The notes under the pieces: generated by a model
Database searches by the model: none
What the model was told of the DNA's origin: nothing
The model's input: only the letters and a program-made list of their open reading frames with translations
Part shown: positions 7,397-17,102 of the stretch, one piece after another
Numbering within the stretch: the first letter of the stretch is position 1
Layout of the letters: each line of letters begins with the position of its first letter
From: Nocardioides marmoribigeumensis
GTDB lineage: Bacteria > Actinomycetota > Actinomycetes > Propionibacteriales > Nocardioidaceae
Assembly: GCF_031458325.1 (NCBI RefSeq)
Contig: NZ_JAVDYG010000001.1
Location: 4,216,001-4,280,000 of the forward strand
DNA: 64,000 nt
Direction of reading: 5' to 3'
Translations under genes and position numbers: made by a program

Positions 7397-8398
7397 TCAG
7401 CCTCCGATGGCCGACATCGGCCGGGCCGGCTGCAGGAAGGTCGGGTCGTCGATGCCGTGCCCCGGCAGCTTGGTGGCCATCGCCTGCTGCCAGCGGCGGG
7501 CGATCTCCTCGTCGCTCGCGCCACCGCGCAGGGCCGCCCGCAGGTCGGACTCCTCGCGGGCGAACAGGCAGTTGCGGACCTGGCCGTCGGCGGTGAGGCG
7601 CACCCGGTCGCAGTCGCCGCAGAACGGCCGGGTGACCGAGGCGATCACGCCGACGTGGCCCGGGCCGCCGTCGACCCGGAACAGCTCGGCGGGCGCGGTG
7701 CCGCGGGGCTCCTCGGCCGGCTCCAGCACGAAGTGCTGCTCCAGCGAGGCGAAGATCTCGTCGGCGGTGACCATGTCGTCGCGTCGCCAGCCGTGCTGGG
7801 CGTCGAGCGGCATCTGCTCGATGAAGCGCAGCTCGTAGCCCCGCTCGAGGCACCAGCGCAGCAGCTCGGGCGCCTGGTCGTCGTTGACGCCGCGCATGAG
7901 CACCGCGTTGACCTTGACCGGGCTGAGGCCGGCGGCCTGGGCTGCGGCCAGACCGGCGACCACGTCGTCGAAGCGGTCCCGCAGCGTCATCTGCTTGAAG
8001 GTCTCGGCACGCACGGTGTCGAGGCTGACGTTGACCCGGTCGAGGCCCGCGTCGCGCAGGGCGACCGCCTGGCGCTTGAGGCCCAGGGCGTTGGTGGTCA
8101 CCGACAGCTGGGGGCGCGGCTCGAGCTCGGCGCAGCGTCGCACGATGTCGACGAACCCGCGCCGGACCAGGGGCTCGCCGCCGGTGAAGCGCACGTCGTC
8201 GACGCCGAGCAGGCGCACGCCGATCGAGACCAGGCGCACCACCTCGTCGTCGGTGAGCACGCGGTCGTCGGGCAGCCAGTCGAGTCCCTCGGCGGGCATG
8301 CAGTAGGTGCAGCGAAGGTTGCACCGGTCCGTGAGCGAGACACGCAGGTCGCGTGCGACGCGGCCGAAGCGGTCGGTCAGGGGGAACGGGGCATCCAC
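7397..8398 (-). CDS. moaA: GTP 3',8-cyclase MoaA
   Basis: Radical SAM enzyme for the first step of molybdopterin synthesis. The N-terminal cluster motif is CNLRCTYC (CX3CX2C). The C-terminal second cluster region reads FCGDCDRVRLT with a later cysteine in VRNCLF, and the protein ends in SAIGG, the C-terminal Gly-Gly required in MoaA. The frame is open to 8581 but the extra residues are unlike MoaA and would run into surf1. I choose GTG 8398 (333 aa) because TAAAGT sits 7 nt upstream; GTG 8407 is the alternative. No other moa gene is nearby in the window. Confidence 0.95.
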   Translation of the reverse strand: MDAPFPLTDRFGRVARDLRVSLTDRCNLRCTYCMPAEGLDWLPDDRVLTDDEVVRLVSIGVRLLGVDDVRFTGGEPLVRRGFVDIVRRCAELEPRPQLSVTTNALGLKRQAVALRDAGLDRVNVSLDTVRAETFKQMTLRDRFDDVVAGLAAAQAAGLSPVKVNAVLMRGVNDDQAPELLRWCLERGYELRFIEQMPLDAQHGWRRDDMVTADEIFASLEQHFVLEPAEEPRGTAPAELFRVDGGPGHVGVIASVTRPFCGDCDRVRLTADGQVRNCLFAREESDLRAALRGGASDEEIARRWQQAMATKLPGHGIDDPTFLQPARPMSAIGG

Positions 8399-8405
8399 CC
8401 GGCCC

Positions 8406-8411
8406 ACTTTA
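8406..8411 (-). promoter_or_regulatory. -10 element, leaderless start of moaA
   Basis: TAAAGT on the minus strand, 7 nt before GTG 8398. Confidence 0.45.
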
Positions 8412-8423
8412 TGTGCGACTGGG

Positions 8424-8429
8424 TAATTT
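8424..8429 (+). promoter_or_regulatory. -10 element, leaderless start of surf1
   Basis: TAATTT, 6 nt before ATG 8436. It is unusually AT-rich for this region. Confidence 0.6.
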
Positions 8430-8435
8430 GGGCTC

Positions 8436-9209
8436 ATGCGCCTCGGCTTCCTGCTGTCCCGGAGGTGGGTGCTCTTCTTCGCCGCCGTCCTGCTCATGGC
8501 CTGGGGGGCCGTGCGGCTCGGCGAGTGGCAGTTCCACCGGCTCCACGACCGCGAGCAGCGCAACGCCTGGACCGAGCGCAACCTGGCGGCCTCCCCCGCC
8601 CCGGTCGCCGACGTCCTCTCCGTCGACGCGCCCCTGCCCGAGAGCCGCGAGTTCCGCCGGGTGACGGCCTCGGGGACCTACGACGCCGCCGGCACCTTCG
8701 TGGTCCGCTACCAGACCCGGGACGGGGACGGCGGCGTCGACGTGGTCACCCCGCTGCGGCTCGACGACGGGTCCTACGTGCTGGTCGACCGCGGGTGGAC
8801 GGCCACCCAGGACCCCGGCTTCGGCCCCGACGACGCACCCAACCCGCCTGCGGGCCGGGTCCAGGTGACCGGCTGGGCACGGGCGGACTCGACCGGCGAC
8901 AAGACCGGGATCACCGGCGGCTCGACCCGCGAGGTCTCCAGCCGCGCGGCCACCGACCGCGTGGACGGGCCGCTGCGGCAGGGCTTCGTCGACCTGCAGC
9001 GCGAGACCCCGACGGTCACCCCCGCCCTCGTGCCGGTCGACAAGCCCGACCTGGGCGACGGGCCGCACCTGTTCTACGGCATCCAGTGGTGGTTCTTCGG
9101 AGCGCTCGCGGTCGGCGGCTTCGGCTACCTGGTGTGGGACGAGGCTCGCGGGGGTCAGAGGCCCCGCAGGAAGCCACCGTCGACCGGCAGGGCGACCCCG
9201 GTCACGTAG
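8436..9209 (+). CDS. SURF1 family cytochrome oxidase biogenesis protein
   Basis: Membrane protein of 257 aa for assembly of the aa3-type cytochrome c oxidase, probably in heme a handling. It has the SURF1 layout: an N-terminal membrane segment (WVLFFAAVLLMAWGAVRLGEWQF region, residues 11-33), a periplasmic domain holding GTYDAAGTFVVRYQTRDGD-type sequence and the VLVDRGW motif near residue 112, and a C-terminal segment after YGIQWWFFGAL near residue 213. ctaA and ctaB lie about 20 kb away. The last 55 nt overlap the 3' end of the SDR gene on the other strand. Confidence 0.92.
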   Translation: MRLGFLLSRRWVLFFAAVLLMAWGAVRLGEWQFHRLHDREQRNAWTERNLAASPAPVADVLSVDAPLPESREFRRVTASGTYDAAGTFVVRYQTRDGDGGVDVVTPLRLDDGSYVLVDRGWTATQDPGFGPDDAPNPPAGRVQVTGWARADSTGDKTGITGGSTREVSSRAATDRVDGPLRQGFVDLQRETPTVTPALVPVDKPDLGDGPHLFYGIQWWFFGALAVGGFGYLVWDEARGGQRPRRKPPSTGRATPVT

Positions 9210-9910
9210 CTCGCCGCCGGCGACAGCAGGAACGCCGCCACGTCGCCCAGCTCCTCGGGCCGGCCGTAGCGGGCCAGCGGGATGCGCGCCTCCTGGGCCG
9301 CCCGCGCGGCGGCCGGGTCATCGGCGGCGTCGTCGAGCTCCTGGATGCGCTCGGTCTGGATGCGGCCGGGCAGGACGGCGTTGAACCGCAGCCCGCGAGC
9401 GCCGTGCTCCTGCGACAGCGAGTCCATCACCATCGCCAGGCCGGGGCGCAGTCCGTTGGAGATCGCCAGCCCGGGGATCGGCTCGCGGACGGTCGAGGAC
9501 AACACGAAGACGACCGAGCCCCCGTCCTCGAGCCGGTCGACCGCCTCACGGGCGACGCGCACGGCACCGAGGAACACGCTCTGGAAGGCCTGTGTCCACT
9601 GCTCGTCGGTGATGTCGGCGACCGTGCCGCCAGGGGGGCCGCCGACCGAGACGAGCACGCCGTCGAGCCGGCCGGTGGCCGAGTGCGCGGCGTCGAAGAG
9701 GCGCCGCGGGGTGTCGGGGTCGGCCAGGTCGGCGGCGACGCCGGTGGCCCGCTCCCCCAGCTCGGCGACGGCCCGGTCGACCGACTCCTGGGAGCGGGAC
9801 GAGACGACCACGTGGGCACCGTCGCCGACCAGCGCACGGGCGGTGGCCAGGCCGAGACCGCGCGACCCCCCGGTCACGACGTAGGTGCGGTCGGCGAGTC
9901 CGAGGTCCAT
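9155..9910 (-). CDS. SDR family oxidoreductase
   Basis: Short-chain dehydrogenase/reductase of 251 aa. Cofactor motif VVTGGSRGLGLATARAL at the N-terminus, followed by SSRS, which often marks NADP use. The active-site region is unusual: after VFVLSSTVREPIPG the expected YxxxK is replaced by a stretch (ISNGLRPGLAMVMDSL) without an evident YxxxK, as in the 3-oxoacyl-ACP-reductase-like divergent SDRs. C-terminal SYVTGVALPVDGGFLRGL is canonical. Substrate unknown. ATG 9910 shares one base with the TGA of the ABC exporter gene upstream, so they are translationally coupled. Confidence 0.88.
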   Translation of the reverse strand: MDLGLADRTYVVTGGSRGLGLATARALVGDGAHVVVSSRSQESVDRAVAELGERATGVAADLADPDTPRRLFDAAHSATGRLDGVLVSVGGPPGGTVADITDEQWTQAFQSVFLGAVRVAREAVDRLEDGGSVVFVLSSTVREPIPGLAISNGLRPGLAMVMDSLSQEHGARGLRFNAVLPGRIQTERIQELDDAADDPAAARAAQEARIPLARYGRPEELGDVAAFLLSPAASYVTGVALPVDGGFLRGL

Positions 9911-11817
9911 CAGGCCTCCACGGGCTGGTCGGCGAACTGGGTGCGGTAGAGGTGGGCGTAGAGCCCGCCCTCCGCCAGCAGCTCGGTGTGGGTGCCCTGC
10001 TGGACGATCCGGCCCTCGTCGAGCACCAGGATGCGGTCGGCGTTGCGCACGGTCGAGAGCCGGTGGGCGATGACCAGCGACGTGCGTCCCTCCAGCGCGG
10101 TGTCGAGTGCGCGCTGCACGGCCGCCTCGGACTCGGAGTCCAGGTGGGCGGTGGCCTCGTCGAGGACGACGATGCGGGGGGCCTTGAGCAGCAGCCGCGC
10201 GATCGCCAGGCGCTGGCGCTCGCCGCCGGAGAGGCGGTAGCCGCGGTCCCCCACGACCGTGTCGAGCCCCTCGGGCAGCGACCTCACCAGCCGGTCGATC
10301 TGCGCCGCTGACAGCGCCGCCCACAGCTCGTCCTCGGAGGCGCCGGGGCGGGCGTAGTCGAGGTTGGCCCGGATCGTGTCGTGGAACATGTAGGCGTCCT
10401 GGGTGACGTAGCCGACCGCGTCCTCCAGGGACTGCAGGGTCAGGTCGCGCACGTCGGTGCCACCCACGCGCACGGCACCGCCGGTGACGTCGTAGAGCCG
10501 CGCGACGAGGTGGGTGACGGTCGTCTTGCCCGCGCCGGACGGGCCGACCAGTGCGACCATGTCGCCCTCGCCGGCCTGGAAGCTCACGCCGTGCAGGATC
10601 TCGCCGGTGTCCTTGGTCTCGCGTCGCGCGACCGCCTCGAGGCTGGCCAGCGACACCTCGTCGGCGCGAGGGTAGCGGAACACGACGTCGTCGAACTCGA
10701 CGGTCGAGGAGCCCGCGGGCAGCTCCTTGGCGTCGGCCTTCTCGGGGACCGTCGTCGGCAGGTCGAGGATCTCGAAGACCCGCTCGAAGCTGACCAGCGC
10801 GGTCATCACGTCGATGCGCACGTTGGAGAGGCCCTGCAGCGGGCCCAGCAGACGCAGCAGGAGCGTGCCGAGCGCGAGCAGGGTGCCGATCGACAGGTCG
10901 CCGCGCACGACCAGCCAGCCGCCGACCCCGTAGACCAGGGCGGTCGCCAGCGCGGGGATGAGCATGAGGGTGGCCGCGAACAGCCGGGTGATCAGCGAGA
11001 TGCGCACGCCGAGGTCGCGCACGACGGCGGCCTTGGCGGTGAACTGCTCGTCCTCGACCTCGCGGCGGCCGAAGAGCTTGAGGAGCATGGCCCCGCCGAC
11101 GTTGAACCGCTCGGTCATCGCGTTGCCCAGGGCCGCGTTGCCGTCCATCTGCCGGCGGGTGAGCTCGGAGAGGCGGCCCCCGACCCAGCGCGCGGTCAGC
11201 ACGAGCACGGGGAACAGCACGAGGCACAGCAGCGTGACCTGCCAGCTGAGCGTGATCATCGTGGCCCCGACGACCACGACCGCGATGCTGTTGCTCACCG
11301 TGCTCTGCAGGGTGGAGGTGAAGGCGCGCTGCGCCCCGATGACGTCGTTGTTGAGCCGGCTGACCAGGGCCCCGGTCTGCGTGCGGGTGAAGAACGCCAG
11401 CGACAGCCGTTGCACGTGGGCGAAGACCGCTGACCGCAGGTCGAGGATCAGCCCCTCGCCGATGCGCGAGGACAGCACCCCGGACCACACCGTCAGCCCC
11501 GCCTCCAGCAGCGCCACCGCCGCCATGATCGCCGCCAGGACGGCGATGTAGGACACGCGGGAGTCCTTGATGCCGACGTCGACGATCTCCTTGACCACCA
11601 GCGGGTTGACCACGACCAGGAGCGAGTCGAGGACCGTCAGGACCAGGAACACCGTGATGACGGGCTTGTGCGGCGTCGCGAACGCCAGCACCCGGCGCAG
11701 GGTGTCGCGCCCGAGCCGCACGTCGGCCGCGCTGCGGTCGGTGCGCATGTGTCGCCAGACCGGCCCCATGCCGGTGTGCATCGCCATATCGACCACCCAA
11801 CCAGCACGGACCCTCAT
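9910..11817 (-). CDS. ABC exporter, fused membrane and ATPase domains
   Basis: Half-transporter of about 635 aa that dimerises to export lipids, drugs or peptides. Six transmembrane helices span about residues 45-340 (FLVLTVLDSLLVVVNPLVV is the first). The ATPase has Walker A GPSGAGKTT, Q-loop in GYVTQDAYMFHD, signature YRLSGGERQRLAIARLLL, Walker B IVVLDEAT and H-loop IAHRLSTV. An insertion of charged residues (ADEVSLASLEAVARRETKD) precedes Walker A. The frame extends upstream of 11817 without similarity. ATG 11817 or 11787 are the plausible starts, and 11817 has GAGG upstream. Coupled to the SDR gene. Confidence 0.92.
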   Translation of the reverse strand: MRVRAGWVVDMAMHTGMGPVWRHMRTDRSAADVRLGRDTLRRVLAFATPHKPVITVFLVLTVLDSLLVVVNPLVVKEIVDVGIKDSRVSYIAVLAAIMAAVALLEAGLTVWSGVLSSRIGEGLILDLRSAVFAHVQRLSLAFFTRTQTGALVSRLNNDVIGAQRAFTSTLQSTVSNSIAVVVVGATMITLSWQVTLLCLVLFPVLVLTARWVGGRLSELTRRQMDGNAALGNAMTERFNVGGAMLLKLFGRREVEDEQFTAKAAVVRDLGVRISLITRLFAATLMLIPALATALVYGVGGWLVVRGDLSIGTLLALGTLLLRLLGPLQGLSNVRIDVMTALVSFERVFEILDLPTTVPEKADAKELPAGSSTVEFDDVVFRYPRADEVSLASLEAVARRETKDTGEILHGVSFQAGEGDMVALVGPSGAGKTTVTHLVARLYDVTGGAVRVGGTDVRDLTLQSLEDAVGYVTQDAYMFHDTIRANLDYARPGASEDELWAALSAAQIDRLVRSLPEGLDTVVGDRGYRLSGGERQRLAIARLLLKAPRIVVLDEATAHLDSESEAAVQRALDTALEGRTSLVIAHRLSTVRNADRILVLDEGRIVQQGTHTELLAEGGLYAHLYRTQFADQPVEA

Positions 11818-11852
11818 TTTGTTCCGGACCTCGGTCCTGCCCTCCGACGGCT

Positions 11853-12710
11853 GTGGAGGAGCACCATGCAGGCATGGCTGGTCCACCGGAGCCGCGCAGC
11901 TCGATCGAGCCCGACGAGGGCGAGCACCTCGCCACCGGCTGGGAGCCGGACCTCCCCGACTCCGACACGCTCGTGCGCCGCGCGGTGGCCGTGCACGCCT
12001 CGTGGGGCGTGGCCGTCGCCGACTCGCTGGGCCGGCCCTCCCGCCGTACGCCTCGGTGGGCGGGCGGGTTCGTCGGCGACAAGGGCGCGCTGACCAACCC
12101 GGTGGTCGTGACGGCACCGCTCGCGCCCGGGGAGTACGCCGAGGTGCTCGGCGAGGTGGGCGGCCTGGTGCCGGACCGGGCGCCGTACTTCCTGGTGAGC
12201 CCGTTCCCCACCCCGGACCTCTCGGCCCACGGGCTGGTGAGGATCGGGCACCCGCCGCTGATGGTCCGCTTCCCCGGCGGCGCCGCTCCCCCGCTGCGTG
12301 ACGGCGTCGGGCTGCGGCAGGTCGCCGACGAGGACACGCTCGCGGTCGCGGAGCGCGTGCTGGTCGAGGGCTACCCGATGCCCGAGCTGCAGCCCCTGGT
12401 GCCCGGCAGCATCCTCGCGCCGCCGCTGCTGGACGGCACCACCCGCGTCTGGTTGGCGTACGTCGACGGGCAGCCCTCGGCGGTCGCCGCGGCGCACGTG
12501 GCGGGCGGCGCCGTGCTCGTGGAGTACGTCGCCGCGCTCCCGTCCGGGCGGGGCCGGGGTGCCGGCGCGGCCGCGACCTGGGCCGCCACGCTGTGCGAGC
12601 CCGACCTGCCGGCCGTGCTCGTCGCGAGCGACGACGGGCGGCCGCTCTACGAGACGATGGGGTTCGTCGCGGTGGAGCGGTGGACGGCCTGGCTCAGGCC
12701 TGCCCGCTGA
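11853..12710 (+). CDS. GNAT family N-acetyltransferase
   Basis: About 285 aa. The C-terminal third has the GNAT fold: VAAAHVAGGAVLVEYVAALPSGRGRGAGAA (described here by residues about 205-235) carries the acetyl-CoA loop of the R-G-x-G-x-G/A kind, and the end YETMGFVAVERWTAWLR is the usual last strand. The N-terminal two thirds is a second, degenerate GNAT-like region seen in actinobacterial two-domain members. Substrate unknown. GTG 11853 is used; ATG 11874 in the same frame is the alternative. Its 3' end overlaps the crotonase gene by 17 nt, tail to tail. Confidence 0.8.
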   Translation: MEEHHAGMAGPPEPRSSIEPDEGEHLATGWEPDLPDSDTLVRRAVAVHASWGVAVADSLGRPSRRTPRWAGGFVGDKGALTNPVVVTAPLAPGEYAEVLGEVGGLVPDRAPYFLVSPFPTPDLSAHGLVRIGHPPLMVRFPGGAAPPLRDGVGLRQVADEDTLAVAERVLVEGYPMPELQPLVPGSILAPPLLDGTTRVWLAYVDGQPSAVAAAHVAGGAVLVEYVAALPSGRGRGAGAAATWAATLCEPDLPAVLVASDDGRPLYETMGFVAVERWTAWLRPAR

Positions 12711-13488
12711 GCTGCCGGGCGAGGTCGCGCAGCCGGCCGACCTGGGTGCGGCGCTCGAGGAGGCGCTGGGAGTCGAGGTCGTTCTCCGACGCGGCGAGCA
12801 CGATCTGCTTGGTCGCGGCGACCGCGCCGTGGGGCGGGCCGCAGAACCGCGCGACCGCGGCGGCGACCTCGTCCTCGAGCGACTCGGCGGACGTGAGCAC
12901 GTTGACGAGCCCGATCGCGGCCGCCTCCTCGCCGCCGACGACCCGGGCGGTGGCGCAGAGGTCGAGAGCGCGGGAGTAGCCCACGGCCTCGACGAGCGGC
13001 TTGGTGCCGGTCAGGTCGGGGACGAGGCCGAGCGCCGACTCCTTCATGCAGAAGGCCGCCTCGGGGGTGGCGATCCGGTAGTCGCACGACAGGGCGAGCT
13101 GGAAGCCCGCGCCGTAGGCGTGCCCGTGCACGACGGCGATCGAGATGAAGCGCGGGTCGCGCAGCCAGGTGAACCCGTGCTGGCAGACGTCGACCCAGTC
13201 GACGATCGCGTCGTCGGACTGCGACATCAGGCCGGGGATGTCGTCCTCGCCCTCGATGCCCGAGCCGTCGATCAGCCGGCGGTCGAGGCCCGCCGAGAAC
13301 GACTGGCCCTCGCCGCGCAGGACGACGACGCGCACGTCGTCCGGGAGGGAGTCGCCCACGTGGGCCAGCGCCGCCCACATCGACGGGGTCTGGGCGTTGC
13401 GCCGGTCGGGACGGTCCAGGGTCACGGTCGCGACGCCGTCGGCGACGTCCACGCGCACGCCGCCGGCCTCGAGGATCTCGGGGTTCAT
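12694..13488 (-). CDS. enoyl-CoA hydratase/isomerase (crotonase) family protein
   Basis: Crotonase-fold protein of 264 aa that would act on acyl-CoA thioesters. The oxyanion-hole regions are FSAGLDRRLIDG near residue 63 and HGHAYGAGFQLALSCDYRIAT near residue 120. One hydratase-type glutamate is seen in CMKESALGLVPD near residue 148. The C-terminal helix domain is complete. This could be hydratase, isomerase or another crotonase reaction. The ATG start has TAGGTT 6 nt upstream. Confidence 0.88.
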   Translation of the reverse strand: MNPEILEAGGVRVDVADGVATVTLDRPDRRNAQTPSMWAALAHVGDSLPDDVRVVVLRGEGQSFSAGLDRRLIDGSGIEGEDDIPGLMSQSDDAIVDWVDVCQHGFTWLRDPRFISIAVVHGHAYGAGFQLALSCDYRIATPEAAFCMKESALGLVPDLTGTKPLVEAVGYSRALDLCATARVVGGEEAAAIGLVNVLTSAESLEDEVAAAVARFCGPPHGAVAATKQIVLAASENDLDSQRLLERRTQVGRLRDLARQLSGQA

Positions 13489-13494
13489 GGGCTC

Positions 13495-13500
13495 AACCTA
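13495..13500 (-). promoter_or_regulatory. -10 element, leaderless start of the crotonase gene
   Basis: TAGGTT on the minus strand, 6 nt before ATG 13488. Confidence 0.55.
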
Positions 13501-13543
13501 GGGCAGCGTCGCGAGGCGACCCGCGCGGTGGGCGCGGACGCCG

Positions 13544-15142
<1,599 letters not shown>

Positions 15143-15164
15143 GGCCGTGTGCAAGCCTACGTGC

Positions 15165-16094
15165 ATGCGTTTCAACCCTCGGGCCCGGCTGGACTCCTCG
15201 CAGGTGCAGGTACGCCGCGGCGGGGGTGGCGGTGGCCGTGGCCTGCCGATCCCGATCCCCTCGAGCACGGGCGGCCGAGGTGGTCTGGGCGGCGTCGTGC
15301 TGCTGATCCTGATCTTCGTGATCGTGCAGGCGGTCAACGGCGGGGGCGGCGGCGCGGGCGGTGCCGGCGGTGCCGCGCCCGACGACTCGCAGGTGCAGGG
15401 GCTCGACTGCACGTCCGGCGCGGACGCCAACAAGACCGAGCAGTGCGCGCTGGTCGCCGACGTCAACAACATCCAGGCGTTCTGGGCCGGCGAGCTGCCC
15501 CAGCAGGCCGACGTGGCCTACTCCAAGAGCCTCGCGGTGTTCTTCTCCCGCAGCACGCAGACCGGCTGCGGCGGCGCCACCGCCCAGGTCGGGCCGTTTT
15601 ATTGTCCGACTGACAAGACTGTCTACCTCGACACGACGTTCTTCAAGGACATGCTCCAGGGTGACCTCGGCGCCAAGGGTGGGCCGTTCTCCGAGGCCTA
15701 CGTGCTGGCCCACGAGTACGGCCACCACGTCCAGGACCTGCTCGGCACGATGGGCAAGGTGCGCACGCAGAAGGGGCCGCAGAGCGACACCGTGCGCCTG
15801 GAGCTGCAGGCCGACTGCTACGCCGGCATGTGGTCGAAGTACGCCACGACGGTCGAGGACGCCAACGGTGAGGTCTACATCCTCGACCTCACCCAGGACG
15901 ACATCGCCCGCGCGCTCGACGCCGCGGCGGCCGTCGGTGACGACCGGATCCAGCAGAAGTCCGGTGGCCGGGTGAACCCCGAGTCCTGGACCCACGGATC
16001 CGCCTCGGCCCGGATGTACTGGTTCAAGACGGGCCTGTCCCAGGGCACGCTCGACGCCTGCGACACCTTCAGCGCCCGCGACCTGCACCTCTGA
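15165..16094 (+). CDS. YpfJ-type neutral zinc metallopeptidase
   Basis: 309 aa of the COG2321/YpfJ family (putative membrane-anchored zinc peptidases). A Gly/Arg-rich N-terminus leads to one membrane helix (GGVVLLILIFVIVQAV, residues 42-57), a Gly-rich linker, then the extracytoplasmic domain. The zinc motif HEYGHH is at residues 183-188, with a downstream ELQADCYAG supplying the third ligand Glu. Four or more cysteines in the outer domain may form disulfides. Natural substrate unknown. It is divergent from the ABC-F gene and its last 26 nt overlap the ASCH gene tail to tail. Confidence 0.9.
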   Translation: MRFNPRARLDSSQVQVRRGGGGGGRGLPIPIPSSTGGRGGLGGVVLLILIFVIVQAVNGGGGGAGGAGGAAPDDSQVQGLDCTSGADANKTEQCALVADVNNIQAFWAGELPQQADVAYSKSLAVFFSRSTQTGCGGATAQVGPFYCPTDKTVYLDTTFFKDMLQGDLGAKGGPFSEAYVLAHEYGHHVQDLLGTMGKVRTQKGPQSDTVRLELQADCYAGMWSKYATTVEDANGEVYILDLTQDDIARALDAAAAVGDDRIQQKSGGRVNPESWTHGSASARMYWFKTGLSQGTLDACDTFSARDLHL

Positions 16095-16554
16095 CCGGCC
16101 ACACGACCTCGAACCGCTCGAACACGACCGGGATGGCGTCGCTGAAGTCCCAGCCGTTGGCCTCGCACTCCCGGCGGAAGAAGCGGGTGTGCGCGTCGAG
16201 CCACCAGTCCCGACTGCGGTCACCCTCCCCCTCGTCCCAGGCGAACGCATCGTCGACCGACGAGAGCGGGCCGACCCGCACGTCGGTGGTGCGTACGACG
16301 GCCAGCGGGCGCCCGGCACCGTCGAGCACGACGCACCGGTCATCCACCTGAGGCATCGGGTCGCCGTCCCCTCCGAACGCCTGCGCCAGCTCGGCCGTCG
16401 CCCGCTTGGGTCCGTGCAGCACCAGCTCCCCCAGCTCGTCGGCCAGCTCGGGGCTGTCGCCGAAGGCGTAGGAGGTGACCAGCGGGCCGTCGTACCCACT
16501 CGCGCTGACGTACGACGCCCAGAACGCGGCGACCGTGTCACCCGTCGACTCCAC
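16069..16554 (-). CDS. ASCH domain-containing protein
   Basis: 161-aa protein of the ASCH superfamily, an RNA-binding-like fold related to PUA. Visible family marks are FGDSPELADELGELVLHGPKRATAEL in the first half (residues about 31-56), the strand VVRTTDVRVGPLSSVD near 86, and WDEGEGDRSRDWWLDAHTRFF near 105-125. Function is not established for this class; some ASCH proteins are amidohydrolases on modified nucleosides. The GTG start has TAGCCT 6 nt upstream. Confidence 0.85.
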   Translation of the reverse strand: MESTGDTVAAFWASYVSASGYDGPLVTSYAFGDSPELADELGELVLHGPKRATAELAQAFGGDGDPMPQVDDRCVVLDGAGRPLAVVRTTDVRVGPLSSVDDAFAWDEGEGDRSRDWWLDAHTRFFRRECEANGWDFSDAIPVVFERFEVVWPVRGAGRGR

Positions 16555-16560
16555 CCCGGC

Positions 16561-16566
16561 AGGCTA
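16561..16566 (-). promoter_or_regulatory. -10 element, leaderless start of the ASCH gene
   Basis: TAGCCT on the minus strand, 6 nt before GTG 16554. Confidence 0.55.
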
Positions 16567-16728
16567 CGTCGCCACCCCTGCGGCGCGGATGGTCACCGGC
16601 GAGCGGACCACCGGTCATGCCCTTGGTCGCGATCTGGAGCGACCTTGTGCCCGATCCGGCAGGAAACCCTCGCGCCGGCCGTGACCGGTGGCACATCCTG
16701 GGACGACATCGCGGAGATGGGGGGCATC

Positions 16729-16899
16729 ATGCGCGAACCTGACACCACCACCCTCTTGTGGGCCTCGACGGCGGTCGTCCTCGGCCTCGGGCCGAGCCGG
16801 GAGACCGAGACCTTCCTCACCGGCCTGCTCGTCGTCGGCGCCGCGACCGCGGCCACGGGCCTTCACCACCTGCTCGTGCCGCCTGCGCAGCACGACTGA
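16729..16899 (+). CDS. possible small membrane protein (56 aa)
   Basis: The only plausible gene in the otherwise empty stretch 16555-17102. It has a purine-rich GGGGGG 4 nt before ATG 16729. The product has two hydrophobic stretches, LLWASTAVVLGLG (residues 9-21) and FLTGLLVVGAATAATGL (29-45), with RETE between them. I do not recognise it. It could be chance, since the opposite strand is also open. An in-frame ATG at 16717 would add four residues. The rest of 16555-17102 shows only the inverted repeat at 17030-17072. Confidence 0.35.
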   Translation: MREPDTTTLLWASTAVVLGLGPSRETETFLTGLLVVGAATAATGLHHLLVPPAQHD

Positions 16900-17029
16900 C
16901 CGCCGGACGCTGTTTCGTCGCCCAGGATGCGGGGAACCTCCGGATCGAGTCGCACGCTCAGATCTCGGGGGTGTCGTCTTCCAAGCGCACCAGTGCACAG
17001 CGTCCTCCCAGGCCGGCACCGGCGCGAAC

Positions 17030-17072
17030 AGAGCCGCCCAGGTCGACGCCCTCCCACGTCGCGGGCGGCTCT
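17030..17072. terminator. inverted repeat between convergent genes, likely terminator
   Basis: Perfect 10-bp arms AGAGCCGCCC (17030-17039) and GGGCGGCTCT (17063-17072) around a 23-nt loop. It sits between the small plus-strand gene and the minus-strand DinB gene and could end transcripts from both sides. There is no T-tract, as is common at actinobacterial terminators. A further partial copy, GGGCGGCTCT, occurs at about 17095. Confidence 0.45.
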
Positions 17073-17102
17073 CTTGGTCTGCGGTGGTCTGCGGGGCGGC
17101 TC

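Noticed and set aside
4731-7838. A 1035-codon plus-strand open frame across the SixA, inhA, fabG and dodecin genes
   Set aside because: It is antisense to well-supported genes and the product is low-complexity Arg/Gly/His. Long antisense frames are normal at this GC content.
9155-12337. One 1060-codon minus-strand frame that would fuse a large protein to the SDR
   Set aside because: Only its last 251 codons are SDR. The rest is the shadow of the ABC exporter in another frame, and the exporter stop and SDR start overlap at 9910.
16863-17057. 64-codon minus-strand frame downstream of the possible small membrane protein
   Set aside because: Arg/Cys-rich shadow with no start signal; the region is better explained by a convergent intergenic stretch with an inverted repeat.
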